Source of the DNA: Paracandidimonas soli
GTDB lineage: Bacteria; Pseudomonadota; Gammaproteobacteria; Burkholderiales; Burkholderiaceae_B
NCBI RefSeq assembly: GCF_004342005.1
Contig: NZ_SMBX01000008.1
Location: forward strand, 1-64,000
Reading direction: 5' to 3'
Length of the DNA stretch: 64,000 nucleotides
Below the pieces are notes generated by a model. It was not told the DNA's origin, searched no databases, and was given only the letters and a program-made list of their open reading frames with translations. Below are positions 1-8,278 of this stretch, one piece after another. How positions within the stretch are numbered: the first letter of the stretch is position 1; each line of letters starts with the position of its first letter. The position numbers were made by a program, and so were the translations under genes.

Positions 1-39
1 TTCACGGACTTCGGGGGAAAACTTGTTCTGCTTGCTCAT
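1..39 (-). CDS. Transposase OrfA, N-terminal 13 codons only (IS3 family)
   Basis: Only the first codons are present: the minus strand reads MSKQNKFSPEVRE before the window edge. This matches the usual opening of IS3-family OrfA proteins (IS51/IS407-like), small helix-turn-helix DNA-binding proteins that, with OrfB produced by frameshifting, carry out transposition. An AGAGAATGGAGCC tract precedes the ATG. The rest of the gene is outside the window, so whether the element is intact cannot be judged. Confidence 0.6.
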   Translation of the reverse strand, partial: MSKQNKFSPEVRE

Positions 40-92
40 AGTGGCTCCATTCTCTCAAAGGTTGGAGCCTCCGCAAAACCCGGGGCGATTCA
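1..92 (-). mobile_element. Terminal part of an IS3-family insertion sequence
   Basis: The window opens inside an insertion sequence whose right-hand end lies at about 92. Read on the minus strand, the terminus begins TGAATCGCCCCGGGTTTTGC and runs through a GGAGGCTCC tract into a transposase start codon at 39. A TGAA-CGCCCCGGG tip followed by a short leader and an OrfA starting MSKQNKFSPE is typical of IS3-family elements. The other end is outside the window, so the subgroup and the target duplication cannot be determined. The element interrupts the 3' end of the adjacent integrase. Confidence 0.75.
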
Positions 93-1098
93 TTTCAGCA
101 TTTGCATGCTCTTATGCCCGCTGATTGCGGCAACTTCCTGATCTGACAGCCCGGCCTCGACCAACCGGCTAACCGCCTCATGCCGCAGATCATGAAACCG
201 GAAATCTGTCAGGCCGGCAGCCTTCTTGGCGTCCGTCCAGGCCTTATCGAATAGATAAGGCCGTCTCACACCGTCCTGACCAGGCTCGCCAAAGAACACT
301 AAGTCAGTTTCAGTCGGTCGGACCGGATTTTCTATTGCAGCTTGAAACGCAGCGGTGGCAGCTTTCGTCAGTGGGACTGTCCGTGGCGAAGAGTTCTTCG
401 TGATATCCAGGCGTACAACCCGTTTTTCCATATCAACCTGGTGAAGCCGTAGACCGCTGATCTCTGAAAGCCGCATTCCCGTTTCCAGGGCAATTCGCAC
501 GATCCAACTGAACATCGGGTTTGAGTAAGCATCCACGGCAGCCAGCAGACGCTTGTTCTCTGCTGGCGTCAGTCGACGATTTCGGCCGGCGCCGGGCGCA
601 GGGCGTCGAATCTGAGCTACGGGGTTGAAGGGGAGCCCCAAACCCCATTCTTTAATGGCCACAGTAAATAAGTGACTCAACAGTGCCAGTTCCAGTCGGA
701 CAGTATTGTTGCTGCGAGGAACCAACTTCCCTTTCTCATCAGGATCACCAGCTAGTCGCATGTCGCGGTACTCGGCGACAACGTCAGCACTCAGTGCAGC
801 CAGTGAATACTTCCCAAGATGCTTCAGCAGCGGCTGCGCCTTCTTATGCTCAGAGATGCGGGTGGATTCGTTTGGTGGGCGTGACTTCTTGTAGATACCG
901 CTTAAGCGCGACCTCTACCGTCATCCGCTCGCCTGGAGCGCGTTGTATGTAGATGCCACGCACCATTTCATCTTCAGTACGCCGTGCCCAGTCCTCTGCA
1001 TCACGCTTCGTGCGAAACGTCTTGGATGCAGTCGGCCAACCCGTCTTTCGAATGACGGCTTTCCAGGTGCCAGAAGGGGTCTTAACGATAGTAGCCAT
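90..1098 (-). pseudogene. Tyrosine-recombinase integrase, frameshifted and 3'-truncated
   Basis: An island or prophage-type integrase in two frames. The N-terminal part starts MATIVKTPSGTW at 1098 and carries the arm-binding-type region, but runs into a stop near 850 after TPTKRIHPHL. In the next frame, without a gap, the reading resumes SEHKKAQPLLKHLGKYS and continues into the catalytic domain. Visible catalytic elements are the first Arg in ETGMRLSEISG, the HDLRHEAVSR box and GHKSM. The reading then stops at MLK, exactly where the IS end begins, so the RYTHL-type segment with the nucleophilic tyrosine is missing. The gene is oriented away from the neighbouring tRNA-Leu, as expected for an integrase at an island end. 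Two independent lesions make it inactive unless a sequencing error explains the frameshift. Confidence 0.85.
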
Positions 1099-1241
1099 GC
1101 GGATCAAAGTTCCGAAAAGTACACTCGGCGCTTCACCACTGTACCGAAACTGTACCTGAGTCGCAAACTTTGGAAATCCCCCGGCTTTGGGGTAAGAACT
1201 GAAACCGCTCTAAATGCTTGTATTTATTGTGATTTTTAGAG

Positions 1242-1326
1242 TGGTGCCCGGGGCCGGAATCGAACCGGCACGCCTTGCGGCGGGGGATTTTGAGTCCCCT
1301 GCGTCTACCAATTTCACCACCCGGGC
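1242..1326 (-). tRNA. tRNA-Leu (anticodon CAA)
   Basis: The minus strand folds as a class II tRNA. The acceptor stem is GCCCGGG/CCCGGGC with an encoded ACCA 3' end. The D-arm is followed by an anticodon stem GGGGA/TCCCC with loop CTCAAAA, so the anticodon is CAA. A long variable arm and a GGTTCGATTCC T-arm follow. Its 3' end faces the broken integrase, the usual arrangement when a tRNA 3' end was the attachment site. The matching repeat at the far island end would lie left of the window. Confidence 0.95.
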
Positions 1327-1539
1327 TTTTTGTCGCGGTCGGCGCATTCCCGACCGGAGAGTGTGAAATGTGTTGCTAAACACAAGAGCGCGATTATATC
1401 TCAATTTCCCCCGACAAAACACAGTCCACCCTCCAGCTAGACCGTCCACCAAGATGCTTTTGACACGGCAGTTCCAGAGTCTCACACAGTCCAACCCACT
1501 TCCAACACCTGTCACCCACCCAAAACACCCCCATCCCCC

Positions 1540-1567
1540 CTTGAATCCTCCCTACCCACCCCCATAT
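1540..1567 (+). promoter_or_regulatory. Sigma-32 (heat-shock) promoter of htpG
   Basis: CTTGAA at 1540-1545 and CCCCATAT at 1560-1567 are separated by 14 bases, matching the RpoH consensus CTTGAA-N(13-15)-CCCCATNT. It lies about 55 bases upstream of the htpG start. Transcription would start near 1573 and give a leader of about 50 bases that is almost free of G. htpG is a classical sigma-32 regulon member, so context and motif agree. Confidence 0.85.
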
Positions 1568-1621
1568 CCCTAAAATCCCCCTTAATTCCAACCCAACAAC
1601 CCGCTTTTTCACTCAACACCT

Positions 1622-3523
1622 ATGACCGACACCACATCCTCCGCCGAAACCCTTGGCTTTCAAACGGAAGTGAAGCAACTGCTTCACCTGATGATCCATT
1701 CGCTGTATTCGAACAAGGAAATCTTCCTGCGTGAGCTGGTGTCCAACGCGTCGGATGCCTGCGACAAGCTGCGGTTTGAGGCCATCGACCAGCCGCAGTT
1801 GCTGCAGGGCGATGCCGAGCTGCGCATCCGCGTGGAATACGACAAGGACGCCCGCACGGTCACGATTTCGGACAACGGCATCGGCCTGTCGCGCGACGAG
1901 GCCATTGCCAATCTGGGCACGATCGCTCGTTCCGGCACCAAGGAGTTCTTCTCGCAGCTGACCGGCGACAAGCAGAAAGACGCCCAACTGATCGGCCAGT
2001 TCGGCGTGGGCTTCTATTCCTCCTTCATCGTGGCGGACAAGGTTTCCGTGCACAGTTTGCGCGCCGGCCTGTCGCCGGACCAGGGCATTCTTTGGGAATC
2101 CGACGGCCAGGGCGAGTTCTCCATCGCTGCATCGGAGAAGGCGGATCGCGGCACGACCGTCACGCTGCACCTGCGTGAAGGCGAGGACGATTTCCTCAGC
2201 GGCTGGAAGCTGCGCGAGGTGCTGCGCCGCTATTCCGACCATATCTCCCTGCCCATTGAAATGCGCAAGGAAGAGTGGGACAGCGAGAAGTCCGAGCAGG
2301 TGAAGAAGGACGAGTGGGAAACGGTGAACCAGGCCAATGCGCTGTGGACGCGTTCCAAGTCCGAGATCGATGACGAGCAGTACAAGGAGTTCTACAAGCA
2401 CATCGCGCACGACTTCGAGGATCCGCTGGCGTGGACGCACAATCGGGTGGAAGGCCGCAGCGAATATACGCAGCTGCTGTACATCCCCAAGCGCGCGCCG
2501 TTCGATCTGTGGGATCGCGATGGCAAGCGCGGCGTCAAGCTGTATGTGAAGCGCGTGTTCATCATGGATGATGCGGAGCAACTGTTGCCGTCCTACCTGC
2601 GCTTCGTGCGCGGCGTGATCGATTCCGCCGATCTGCCGTTGAACGTGTCGCGCGAAATCCTGCAGGAAAGCCGCGACGTGCGCGCGATCCGCGAGGGTTC
2701 GACCAAGCGCATCCTGTCGCTGCTGGAAGACCTGGCGGAGAATCGCAAGGACGATTACGCGGTGTTCTGGGAGCAGTTCGGCCAGGTGCTGAAGGAAGGC
2801 GTGGGCGAGGATTTCGGCAATCGGGAAAAGCTGGCCAAGCTGTTCCGTTTCGCTTCCACGCAAGGCGATTCTTCGGCGCAGACGGTGTCGTTCGACGATT
2901 ACATCGGGCGCATGAAGGAAGGGCAGGACAAGATCTACTACGTCACTGCCGAATCCTATGCTGCGGCCAGCAACAGTCCGCACCTGGAGATCTTCCGCAA
3001 GAAGGGCATCGAGGTTCTGCTGCTGTCGGATCGCGTGGACGAGTGGATGCTGTCGCACCTGCACGAGGTCGAGGGCAAGTCGCTGGTATCCATCGCCAAG
3101 GGCGGCCTGGATCTGGACGCGCTGGCCGATGAAGAGGAAAAGAAGCATCAGGAAGAGGTCAGCGAGTCCTTCAAGCCTGTGGTCGAGCGCTTGAAGACGG
3201 CGCTGGGCGAGAAGGTGAAGGACGTGCGCGTGACGCTGCGCCTGGTGGATTCGCCGGCTTGCGTGGTGGTGGACGAGAACGAGCTCAGTCCGCACTTGCT
3301 GCGCATGCTGCAGGCGGCGGGTCAGAAAGCGCCGGAGGTCAAGCCTATCCTGGAGGTCAACCCGGAGCATCCGCTGCTGGCGCGCGTGCAGAAGGCTTCG
3401 GACGAGGACTTCGGCGAGTGGGCGGCGGTGCTGCTGGATCAGGCGTTGCTGGCCGAAGGGGCCCGCCTGGATGAGCCGGCGGCGTTCGTCAAGCGGCTGA
3501 ACAAGCTGCTGCTGGCTGACTGA
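1622..3523 (+). CDS. htpG: Molecular chaperone HtpG (Hsp90)
   Basis: Cytosolic dimeric ATP-dependent chaperone of 633 residues, the normal family length. The N-terminal GHKL ATPase domain is complete: the [17 protein letters not shown] box carries the catalytic Glu38 and Asn42, a DNGIG box lies near residue 83 and [11 protein letters not shown] near 125. The middle domain ([28 protein letters not shown]) and C-terminal dimerisation region follow. The start at 1622 is chosen because [12 protein letters not shown] must be near the N-terminus. No Shine-Dalgarno sequence precedes it; the leader is C-rich. Monocistronic, with a heat-shock promoter upstream and a hairpin terminator downstream. Confidence 0.98.
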   Translation: MTDTTSSAETLGFQTEVKQLLHLMIHSLYSNKEIFLRELVSNASDACDKLRFEAIDQPQLLQGDAELRIRVEYDKDARTVTISDNGIGLSRDEAIANLGTIARSGTKEFFSQLTGDKQKDAQLIGQFGVGFYSSFIVADKVSVHSLRAGLSPDQGILWESDGQGEFSIAASEKADRGTTVTLHLREGEDDFLSGWKLREVLRRYSDHISLPIEMRKEEWDSEKSEQVKKDEWETVNQANALWTRSKSEIDDEQYKEFYKHIAHDFEDPLAWTHNRVEGRSEYTQLLYIPKRAPFDLWDRDGKRGVKLYVKRVFIMDDAEQLLPSYLRFVRGVIDSADLPLNVSREILQESRDVRAIREGSTKRILSLLEDLAENRKDDYAVFWEQFGQVLKEGVGEDFGNREKLAKLFRFASTQGDSSAQTVSFDDYIGRMKEGQDKIYYVTAESYAAASNSPHLEIFRKKGIEVLLLSDRVDEWMLSHLHEVEGKSLVSIAKGGLDLDALADEEEKKHQEEVSESFKPVVERLKTALGEKVKDVRVTLRLVDSPACVVVDENELSPHLLRMLQAAGQKAPEVKPILEVNPEHPLLARVQKASDEDFGEWAAVLLDQALLAEGARLDEPAAFVKRLNKLLLAD

Positions 3524-3540
3524 TCCGTTTCGATCTATTA

Positions 3541-3576
3541 AAAGCGCCCATGATGTCGAGGCATCATGGGCGTTTT
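3541..3576 (+). terminator. Rho-independent terminator after htpG
   Basis: An 11-bp perfect stem CGCCCATGATG/CATCATGGGCG with a six-base loop is followed by TTTT. It starts about 20 bases after the htpG stop codon. The A-run on the left side could also let it act weakly on the other strand. Confidence 0.9.
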
Positions 3577-3797
3577 GCCGTCTGGCATATGCCCTTGCGC
3601 CAATCGGCAAGGCAGCCCTTCGAGCGCTGACGGAAATTCCCATGAAAATTTCTGATTCCTTCGCCCGCCGCAGCATGGAGAGTTCCGCCCGTCCGGAAAC
3701 AGGGACCGGACCGTCAAAACCAGCTATCCAATTGATGTTGGCCGTCGGCTCGTCTAAAGTGTGATCTTTCGCGAGAATCCGGTCGTCACCCAGCATA

Positions 3798-4721
3798 ATG
3801 AGCGTTTCCCATCCCATCGCAGCAAAGATCATTGCCTTGATCCAGCAGGAGCGCATGCCTGTCGGCACGCATCTGGGGGCTCAGAAGCTGGCCGATCGGC
3901 TGCAGGTGTCGCGTTCTCCTGTCAATGAGGCACTGAAGGCGATGCTGGAAAGCGGTATCGTGACGCGCGCGGAGAACCGGGGCTATTTCCTGGCGGTGGA
4001 TCTGTCCGACTCGGCGCTCGATGCAGAGTTAATGGCGCAGTTGAGCGGGCAGGATGTGCTGGAACAGGTCTACTTCGATATTGCCGACGATCTGCTGCGC
4101 GGGGACCTGCCCCTGCAGTGCACGGAAAGCCTGCTGCGCTCCCGCTACAAGCTGACGGGTGCGCAGTTGCAGATATTGCTGGCGCGTATCGCCAACGAGG
4201 GCTGGGCGGCGCGCACACCGGGCTACGGCTGGGCATTCTCTTCCATGATCACCACGCCGGACAGCCTGCTGCAGTCGTACCGCCTGCGTCTTGCGCTGGA
4301 GCCGGCGGCTTTGCTCGAACCTGGGTTTTCCATCAGTCAGGCGACGATAGACCGCTGCCGGGCGGCCGAGATGCATCTTCTGGAGGGCGGGATCGAAACC
4401 GATACCGCGGACCAGTTGCATGATCGTGGCGTGCGCTTTCATGAGTCATTGATCGAGGCGTCCGGCAATCCCTTTTTCATTGAGACCATACAGCGCGTCA
4501 ACAAGGTGCGGCGCCTGCTGTCCTACCGTTCGATGCGCAATCGCGTCCGTTACCTCGAGCATTGCGAGCAGCACCTGGAAATCCTGGCGCTGCTGGAGCG
4601 GGGGGAGAACGAGCAGGCGTCGAATGCCTTGCGCCGGCACTTGCAGAGCACGCTCAAGAACCTGGGAAATATCCGCACGCTGCTGAGCGCGCGGAATGCG
4701 CAAGAGGCCGATCAGGCCTGA
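3798..4721 (+). CDS. GntR-family (FCD-type) transcriptional regulator
   Basis: A 307-residue DNA-binding regulator. The winged helix-turn-helix lies near residues 10-70 (LGAQKLADRLQVSRSPVNEALKAM..ENRGYFL) and is followed by a helical C-terminal region (GVRFHESLIEASGN, NEQASNALRRHLQSTL) resembling the FCD ligand-binding domain, which usually binds a carboxylic acid through a metal. It is longer than most FCD regulators (about 230-250), with about 60 extra residues between the two parts. Its 3' end overlaps the convergent solute-binding-fold gene by 10 bases. It may control the neighbouring aconitase and Bug genes through the inverted repeat at 8183-8212; that is inference from position. Confidence 0.85.
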   Translation: MSVSHPIAAKIIALIQQERMPVGTHLGAQKLADRLQVSRSPVNEALKAMLESGIVTRAENRGYFLAVDLSDSALDAELMAQLSGQDVLEQVYFDIADDLLRGDLPLQCTESLLRSRYKLTGAQLQILLARIANEGWAARTPGYGWAFSSMITTPDSLLQSYRLRLALEPAALLEPGFSISQATIDRCRAAEMHLLEGGIETDTADQLHDRGVRFHESLIEASGNPFFIETIQRVNKVRRLLSYRSMRNRVRYLEHCEQHLEILALLERGENEQASNALRRHLQSTLKNLGNIRTLLSARNAQEADQA

Positions 4722-5464
4722 GCTTCGGCGGGGGCGACGGCTGCGCCCTGGATGCCGTGGCGTTTCATGGCTTGCGCGACGAAGCCCGACGCTTTCATCT
4801 CTTCGACGAACTGCGACAGATAGCGGATGGCGGCTTCTCCGCGCGAGCGGTTCATGCCCATGGCCTGGCGGATGACCATGAAATGACTGGGCAGCAGGCG
4901 CAGGCCGGCATGTTTCGCGGCATCGGCTTCCAGCTGTTGGCGCACGCCGGCGGCGACGTCGTGGCCGTGTTCCAGATAGTAGGAGACCACGGCGGGCGAG
5001 GTGGGGGCGCGTTCGATGCTGGCGTTCTTCAGGGTGCGGCTCAGGTACAGGTCGTAGGCGCTGCCTTTGCCGACGGTGACCGTGGTGCCTTCCTTGTCGA
5101 CCTCTTCATTGCTTTGCAGGGGCGAGCCGTCGGCGACCAGGTATGCGCCTTCGATCAGGATGTAGGGCGGCGTGAATGCGACGGACTCGCCGCGCTTGGG
5201 ATCGATGGCGAAGAAGCCGATATCCACGATATCGTCGGTGGCGGCCTGCACGGACTCGCCTGCGGATTCCCACACCACCAGCTTCAGGTCCACGCCCAGG
5301 CGGCCGGCCAGTTCCCTGGCAAGGTCGATGGAGACGCCGAAAGGCTCTTGCGTCTGGGGATTGCGCCCGGCAAGAATGGGATTGCCTACGTTGATCGAGG
5401 CGCGCAGCACGCCGGTCGGGGCGAAGGCCTGGAGCAGGGACGGATCGATGGTGCTTGTGGTCAT
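4712..5464 (-). CDS. Solute-binding-protein family 3 fold protein without a signal peptide
   Basis: A 250-residue protein with a type 2 periplasmic-binding fold: LRASINVGNPIL, PFGVSIDLARELAGRLGVDLKLV, DIGFFAIDPKRGESVAFTPPYILIEGAYLV and VTVGKGSAYDLYLS follow the SBP_bac_3 pattern. The N-terminus, MTTSTIDPSLLQAF, is hydrophilic and no export signal is visible; the binding domain begins at once, so it is probably cytosolic. It lies 76 bases downstream of the aconitase gene on the same strand, with no transporter genes beside it. It may be a ligand sensor or an enzyme (the same fold includes cyclohexadienyl dehydratase). Function unknown. Confidence 0.75.
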   Translation of the reverse strand: MTTSTIDPSLLQAFAPTGVLRASINVGNPILAGRNPQTQEPFGVSIDLARELAGRLGVDLKLVVWESAGESVQAATDDIVDIGFFAIDPKRGESVAFTPPYILIEGAYLVADGSPLQSNEEVDKEGTTVTVGKGSAYDLYLSRTLKNASIERAPTSPAVVSYYLEHGHDVAAGVRQQLEADAAKHAGLRLLPSHFMVIRQAMGMNRSRGEAAIRYLSQFVEEMKASGFVAQAMKRHGIQGAAVAPAEAQA

Positions 5465-5540
5465 GGTCGGCGGTATCCGTAGTGATTGATCAGATGCTGG
5501 GATTGTATGTGGGGAGAGCGCGCATGGATAGCCGTTGCAA

Positions 5541-8174
5541 TCAGGCGCGGCTCACCGAGGTTCCGTGCTCCTGGATGGTCTTTTGCAGGATGGCGGGGAT
5601 GACGCCGCCGCATTGCAGCAGCTCGACCTCCAGCTGGGTTTCCACAGCTGCGGTGGCAAGGAATGTTTCCTGCGTGCCGCTGGCGCGTTCTATCGTGACC
5701 GGGATGGCGCAGCGGGGCTGGATGGCGGCCGCGTCGATGCGGATGCGGTCGCCCGGCTGCAGCTCCAGCGTCTGAGGACCCAGGTGCTCGGGCAGGCGCA
5801 GCGGCAGGATGCCCATGCCGATCAGGTTGGAGCGGTGGATGCGCTCGAAGCTCAGCGCCAGCACGGCCCGGATATTCAGCAGGCGCTGGCCTTTGGCCGC
5901 CCAGTCGCGCGAGGAGCCGGTGCCGTAGCGCTCGCCCGCCACCAGCACCACGGGATCGCCTGCGTCCCGGTAGCGTTGCGCGGCTTCCCAGATGGGCAGG
6001 ATCTCGCCGGAAGGCGCATGCAGTGTGTGCGCGACGGGCGCTTGCGGCGCCAGCAGGTTTTTCAGGGTCTTGCTGTGGAACGATGCGCGCAGCATGACTT
6101 CCCAGTTGCCCCGGCGCGAGGCGAATACGTTGAGATCGTGGCGGTCATCGCCGCGCTCCACCAGGAAGTCGGCCACCAGGCTGTCGGGCGGGATGGCGCT
6201 GGCGGGCGAGATGTGGTCCGTGGTGATGTCGTCTCCCACGACCAGCAGGGGATAGGCGCTGTACGAGCCAAGCTGCGAGCCGTATTCCAGGGAGGCGAAC
6301 GGGGGACGGCGCAGCGCCGTCGATTTCGGATCCCACGGGAACAGCGGTGAATCTTCCACGTCGAGCGCATGCCATAGCGGATTGCGCTGGGCATGGATGA
6401 AGCAGCGCTTGAAGTCGGCGGGATCGAGCGCCAGCGCCAGGGCTTGCGAGACCTCTTCCCTGGACGGCCACAGATCCCGCAGGAAGACCGGCTGGCCTTC
6501 CGGCGTGTGGCTGACGGGCTCATGCGCTAGATCGCGTTCCGCATCGCCGGCCAGCGCGTAGGCGACGACTAGGGGAGGGGACATCAGGAACCCCAGGTCC
6601 AGGTCGGGATGGATGCGGCCGGCGAAGTTGCGGTTGCCGGACAGCATGGCCACCGGCCGTATATTGCCCGCCCTGGCTTCTTCGCGGATGCAGTCCGGCA
6701 GCGGGCCGGAGTTGCCGATACAGGTGGTGCAGCCGTAGCCCACGATGGAAAAGCCGGTTGCGGCCAGGTCTTCCGTGAAGCCGGCCCTTTCCAGGTAGCT
6801 GGCGGCGGCGGGAGAGCCCGGTCCCAGGGAGGTCTTCACCCAATGCGGGGGGCGAAGCCCCAGTTTGCGGGCCTTGCGCGCGACGATGGCAGCGGCGATC
6901 AGCAGCGCCGGATCCGAGGTGTTGGTGCAACTGGTGATGGCGGCGATGGCGACGGGGTGGCGCGGCAGCGAAGACGCCCGGGCGGGGTGGAATTCCAGTT
7001 GTTCCAATGCGCGGGGGATATCGGTATGCGGCAGCAGGTCTTGCGGACGCCTGGGGCCGGCGGCGTGCATGCCAATGGCGTCCAGCGCGATATGCAATGT
7101 GCGCGTATAGCGCGGCCTGGCCTGCGGATCGAACCATAGGCCGGTGCGCTGCATGTAGCTGCGCACGCGCGCGATAGCCTGTTCGTCGCGGCCGGTCTGG
7201 CGCAGGTAGTCCAGCGTGTGCTCGTCCACGGGGAAATAGCCTGTGGTCGCGCCGTATTCCGGCGCCATGTTGGCGACGACGCAGCGTTCGCCCGCCGTCA
7301 GCGTGGACACGCCAGGTCCATAAAATTCGACGAATTCGCCGGAGACGCCCATGGCGCGCAGCTTATGGGTCACGGTCAGCGCCAGGTCCGTGGCGGTAGC
7401 GCCGGGCGGCAGACGGTCGGTCAGCTCCACGCCGATGACGTCGGGGATGCGCAGCATGGTTGGCATGCCGAACATGACGGTCTGCGCCTCCAGGCCGCCC
7501 ACGCCCCAGCCCAGGACACCGATGCCGTTGATCATGGGCGTGTGGCTGTCGGTGCCTATCATCATGTCGGGCATGATCCAGTCCTGCCCTTGCGCGTTCT
7601 TGCCTGTCGTGACGACGGTCGCCAATTGCTCCAGGTTGATGGTGTGCATGATGCCGGTGCCCGGCGGATTGATCCTGACGCCCTCCAGCGCCAGGGACGC
7701 CCATTTCAGGAAGCGGTAGCGTTCCTGGTTGCGCCGGATCTCGTGCGACATGTTCACTTCGGCGGCGTCCGGCCTGGCATAGGCTTCGACGGCCAGGGAG
7801 TGGTCGACCGATACGTCTACGGGCAGCACGGGGCTGAGCAGGGCGGGATCGACGCCAGCTTCCGCCAGCGCATCGCGCATGGCGGCGATGTCCACCAGCG
7901 CGGGCGTGCTGGTGGTGTCGTGCATCAGCACGCGTGCGGGCTGGAATGCGATCTCCGCTTCGCTGGCGCCGCTGTCCAGCCACTGGAAGATGGCCTGTAC
8001 CGCATTGTCGCGCTCGGCGCCTGTGGTGTTGCGCACGATGTTTTCCAGCATCAGGCGCAGCACGACCGGCAGCCGGGCCAGTCGCTCCCCGCAAAGCGAG
8101 GGGAGATCGACGATGCAGTGGGCCTGTCCGTTGTCTTCCAGCAGGCCGAATGGGGAGTTATTGGTGTTTTCCAT
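5541..8174 (-). CDS. acnA: Aconitate hydratase, AcnA type
   Basis: An 877-residue [4Fe-4S] hydro-lyase of the AcnA/IRP family. The three cluster cysteines appear in SCTNTSDPALL and GYGCTTCIGNSGPL. The substrate-binding region MIGTDSHTPMINGIGVLGWG and the C-terminal swivel domain with YGTGSSRDWAAKG are present. Start at 8174 (MENTNNSPFG) because this aligns with the family N-terminus; an in-frame extension to 8276 would cross the regulatory palindrome. It lies divergent from a Bug-type binding protein, 104 bases apart, so it may be an accessory aconitase acting on citrate or another tricarboxylate in a local pathway rather than the housekeeping enzyme. Homologous alternatives such as 2-methylcitrate or homoaconitate-type hydratases are less likely from the motifs. 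Confidence 0.93.
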   Translation of the reverse strand: MENTNNSPFGLLEDNGQAHCIVDLPSLCGERLARLPVVLRLMLENIVRNTTGAERDNAVQAIFQWLDSGASEAEIAFQPARVLMHDTTSTPALVDIAAMRDALAEAGVDPALLSPVLPVDVSVDHSLAVEAYARPDAAEVNMSHEIRRNQERYRFLKWASLALEGVRINPPGTGIMHTINLEQLATVVTTGKNAQGQDWIMPDMMIGTDSHTPMINGIGVLGWGVGGLEAQTVMFGMPTMLRIPDVIGVELTDRLPPGATATDLALTVTHKLRAMGVSGEFVEFYGPGVSTLTAGERCVVANMAPEYGATTGYFPVDEHTLDYLRQTGRDEQAIARVRSYMQRTGLWFDPQARPRYTRTLHIALDAIGMHAAGPRRPQDLLPHTDIPRALEQLEFHPARASSLPRHPVAIAAITSCTNTSDPALLIAAAIVARKARKLGLRPPHWVKTSLGPGSPAAASYLERAGFTEDLAATGFSIVGYGCTTCIGNSGPLPDCIREEARAGNIRPVAMLSGNRNFAGRIHPDLDLGFLMSPPLVVAYALAGDAERDLAHEPVSHTPEGQPVFLRDLWPSREEVSQALALALDPADFKRCFIHAQRNPLWHALDVEDSPLFPWDPKSTALRRPPFASLEYGSQLGSYSAYPLLVVGDDITTDHISPASAIPPDSLVADFLVERGDDRHDLNVFASRRGNWEVMLRASFHSKTLKNLLAPQAPVAHTLHAPSGEILPIWEAAQRYRDAGDPVVLVAGERYGTGSSRDWAAKGQRLLNIRAVLALSFERIHRSNLIGMGILPLRLPEHLGPQTLELQPGDRIRIDAAAIQPRCAIPVTIERASGTQETFLATAAVETQLEVELLQCGGVIPAILQKTIQEHGTSVSRA

Positions 8175-8182
8175 AAATGTAT

Positions 8183-8212
8183 TATTGCATTTTTTATTTT
8201 TAAAATGCAATA
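8183..8212. promoter_or_regulatory. Perfect inverted repeat in the acnA / Bug-SBP divergent promoter
   Basis: TATTGCATTTT at 8183-8193 is matched exactly by AAAATGCAATA at 8202-8212, with an eight-base T-rich spacer. The site sits in an AT-rich island between the divergent aconitase and binding-protein genes. Size and symmetry suit a dimeric regulator. The GntR regulator at 3798 is a candidate but nothing in the sequence proves the pairing. Confidence 0.65.
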
Positions 8213-8278
8213 TAGAAAAAGAAACTACCTTTTGAACAACGCTCATCAAGCCCTTTGGAACGAGAGAGGAGATCATTT

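Noticed and set aside
1613-3868. Long minus-strand open frame (751 codons) opposite htpG
   Set aside because: Composition-driven shadow: Arg/Leu/His/Gln-rich translation without domains, exactly antisense to a certain gene with strong codon bias. The same holds for minus-strand frames at 8273-10555, 39507-41246 and 41451-42914, and plus-strand ones at 18340-20073.
8175-8276. N-terminal extension of the aconitase to 8276
   Set aside because: The extra 34 residues are encoded by the AT-rich divergent promoter and its palindrome and do not match the family N-terminus.
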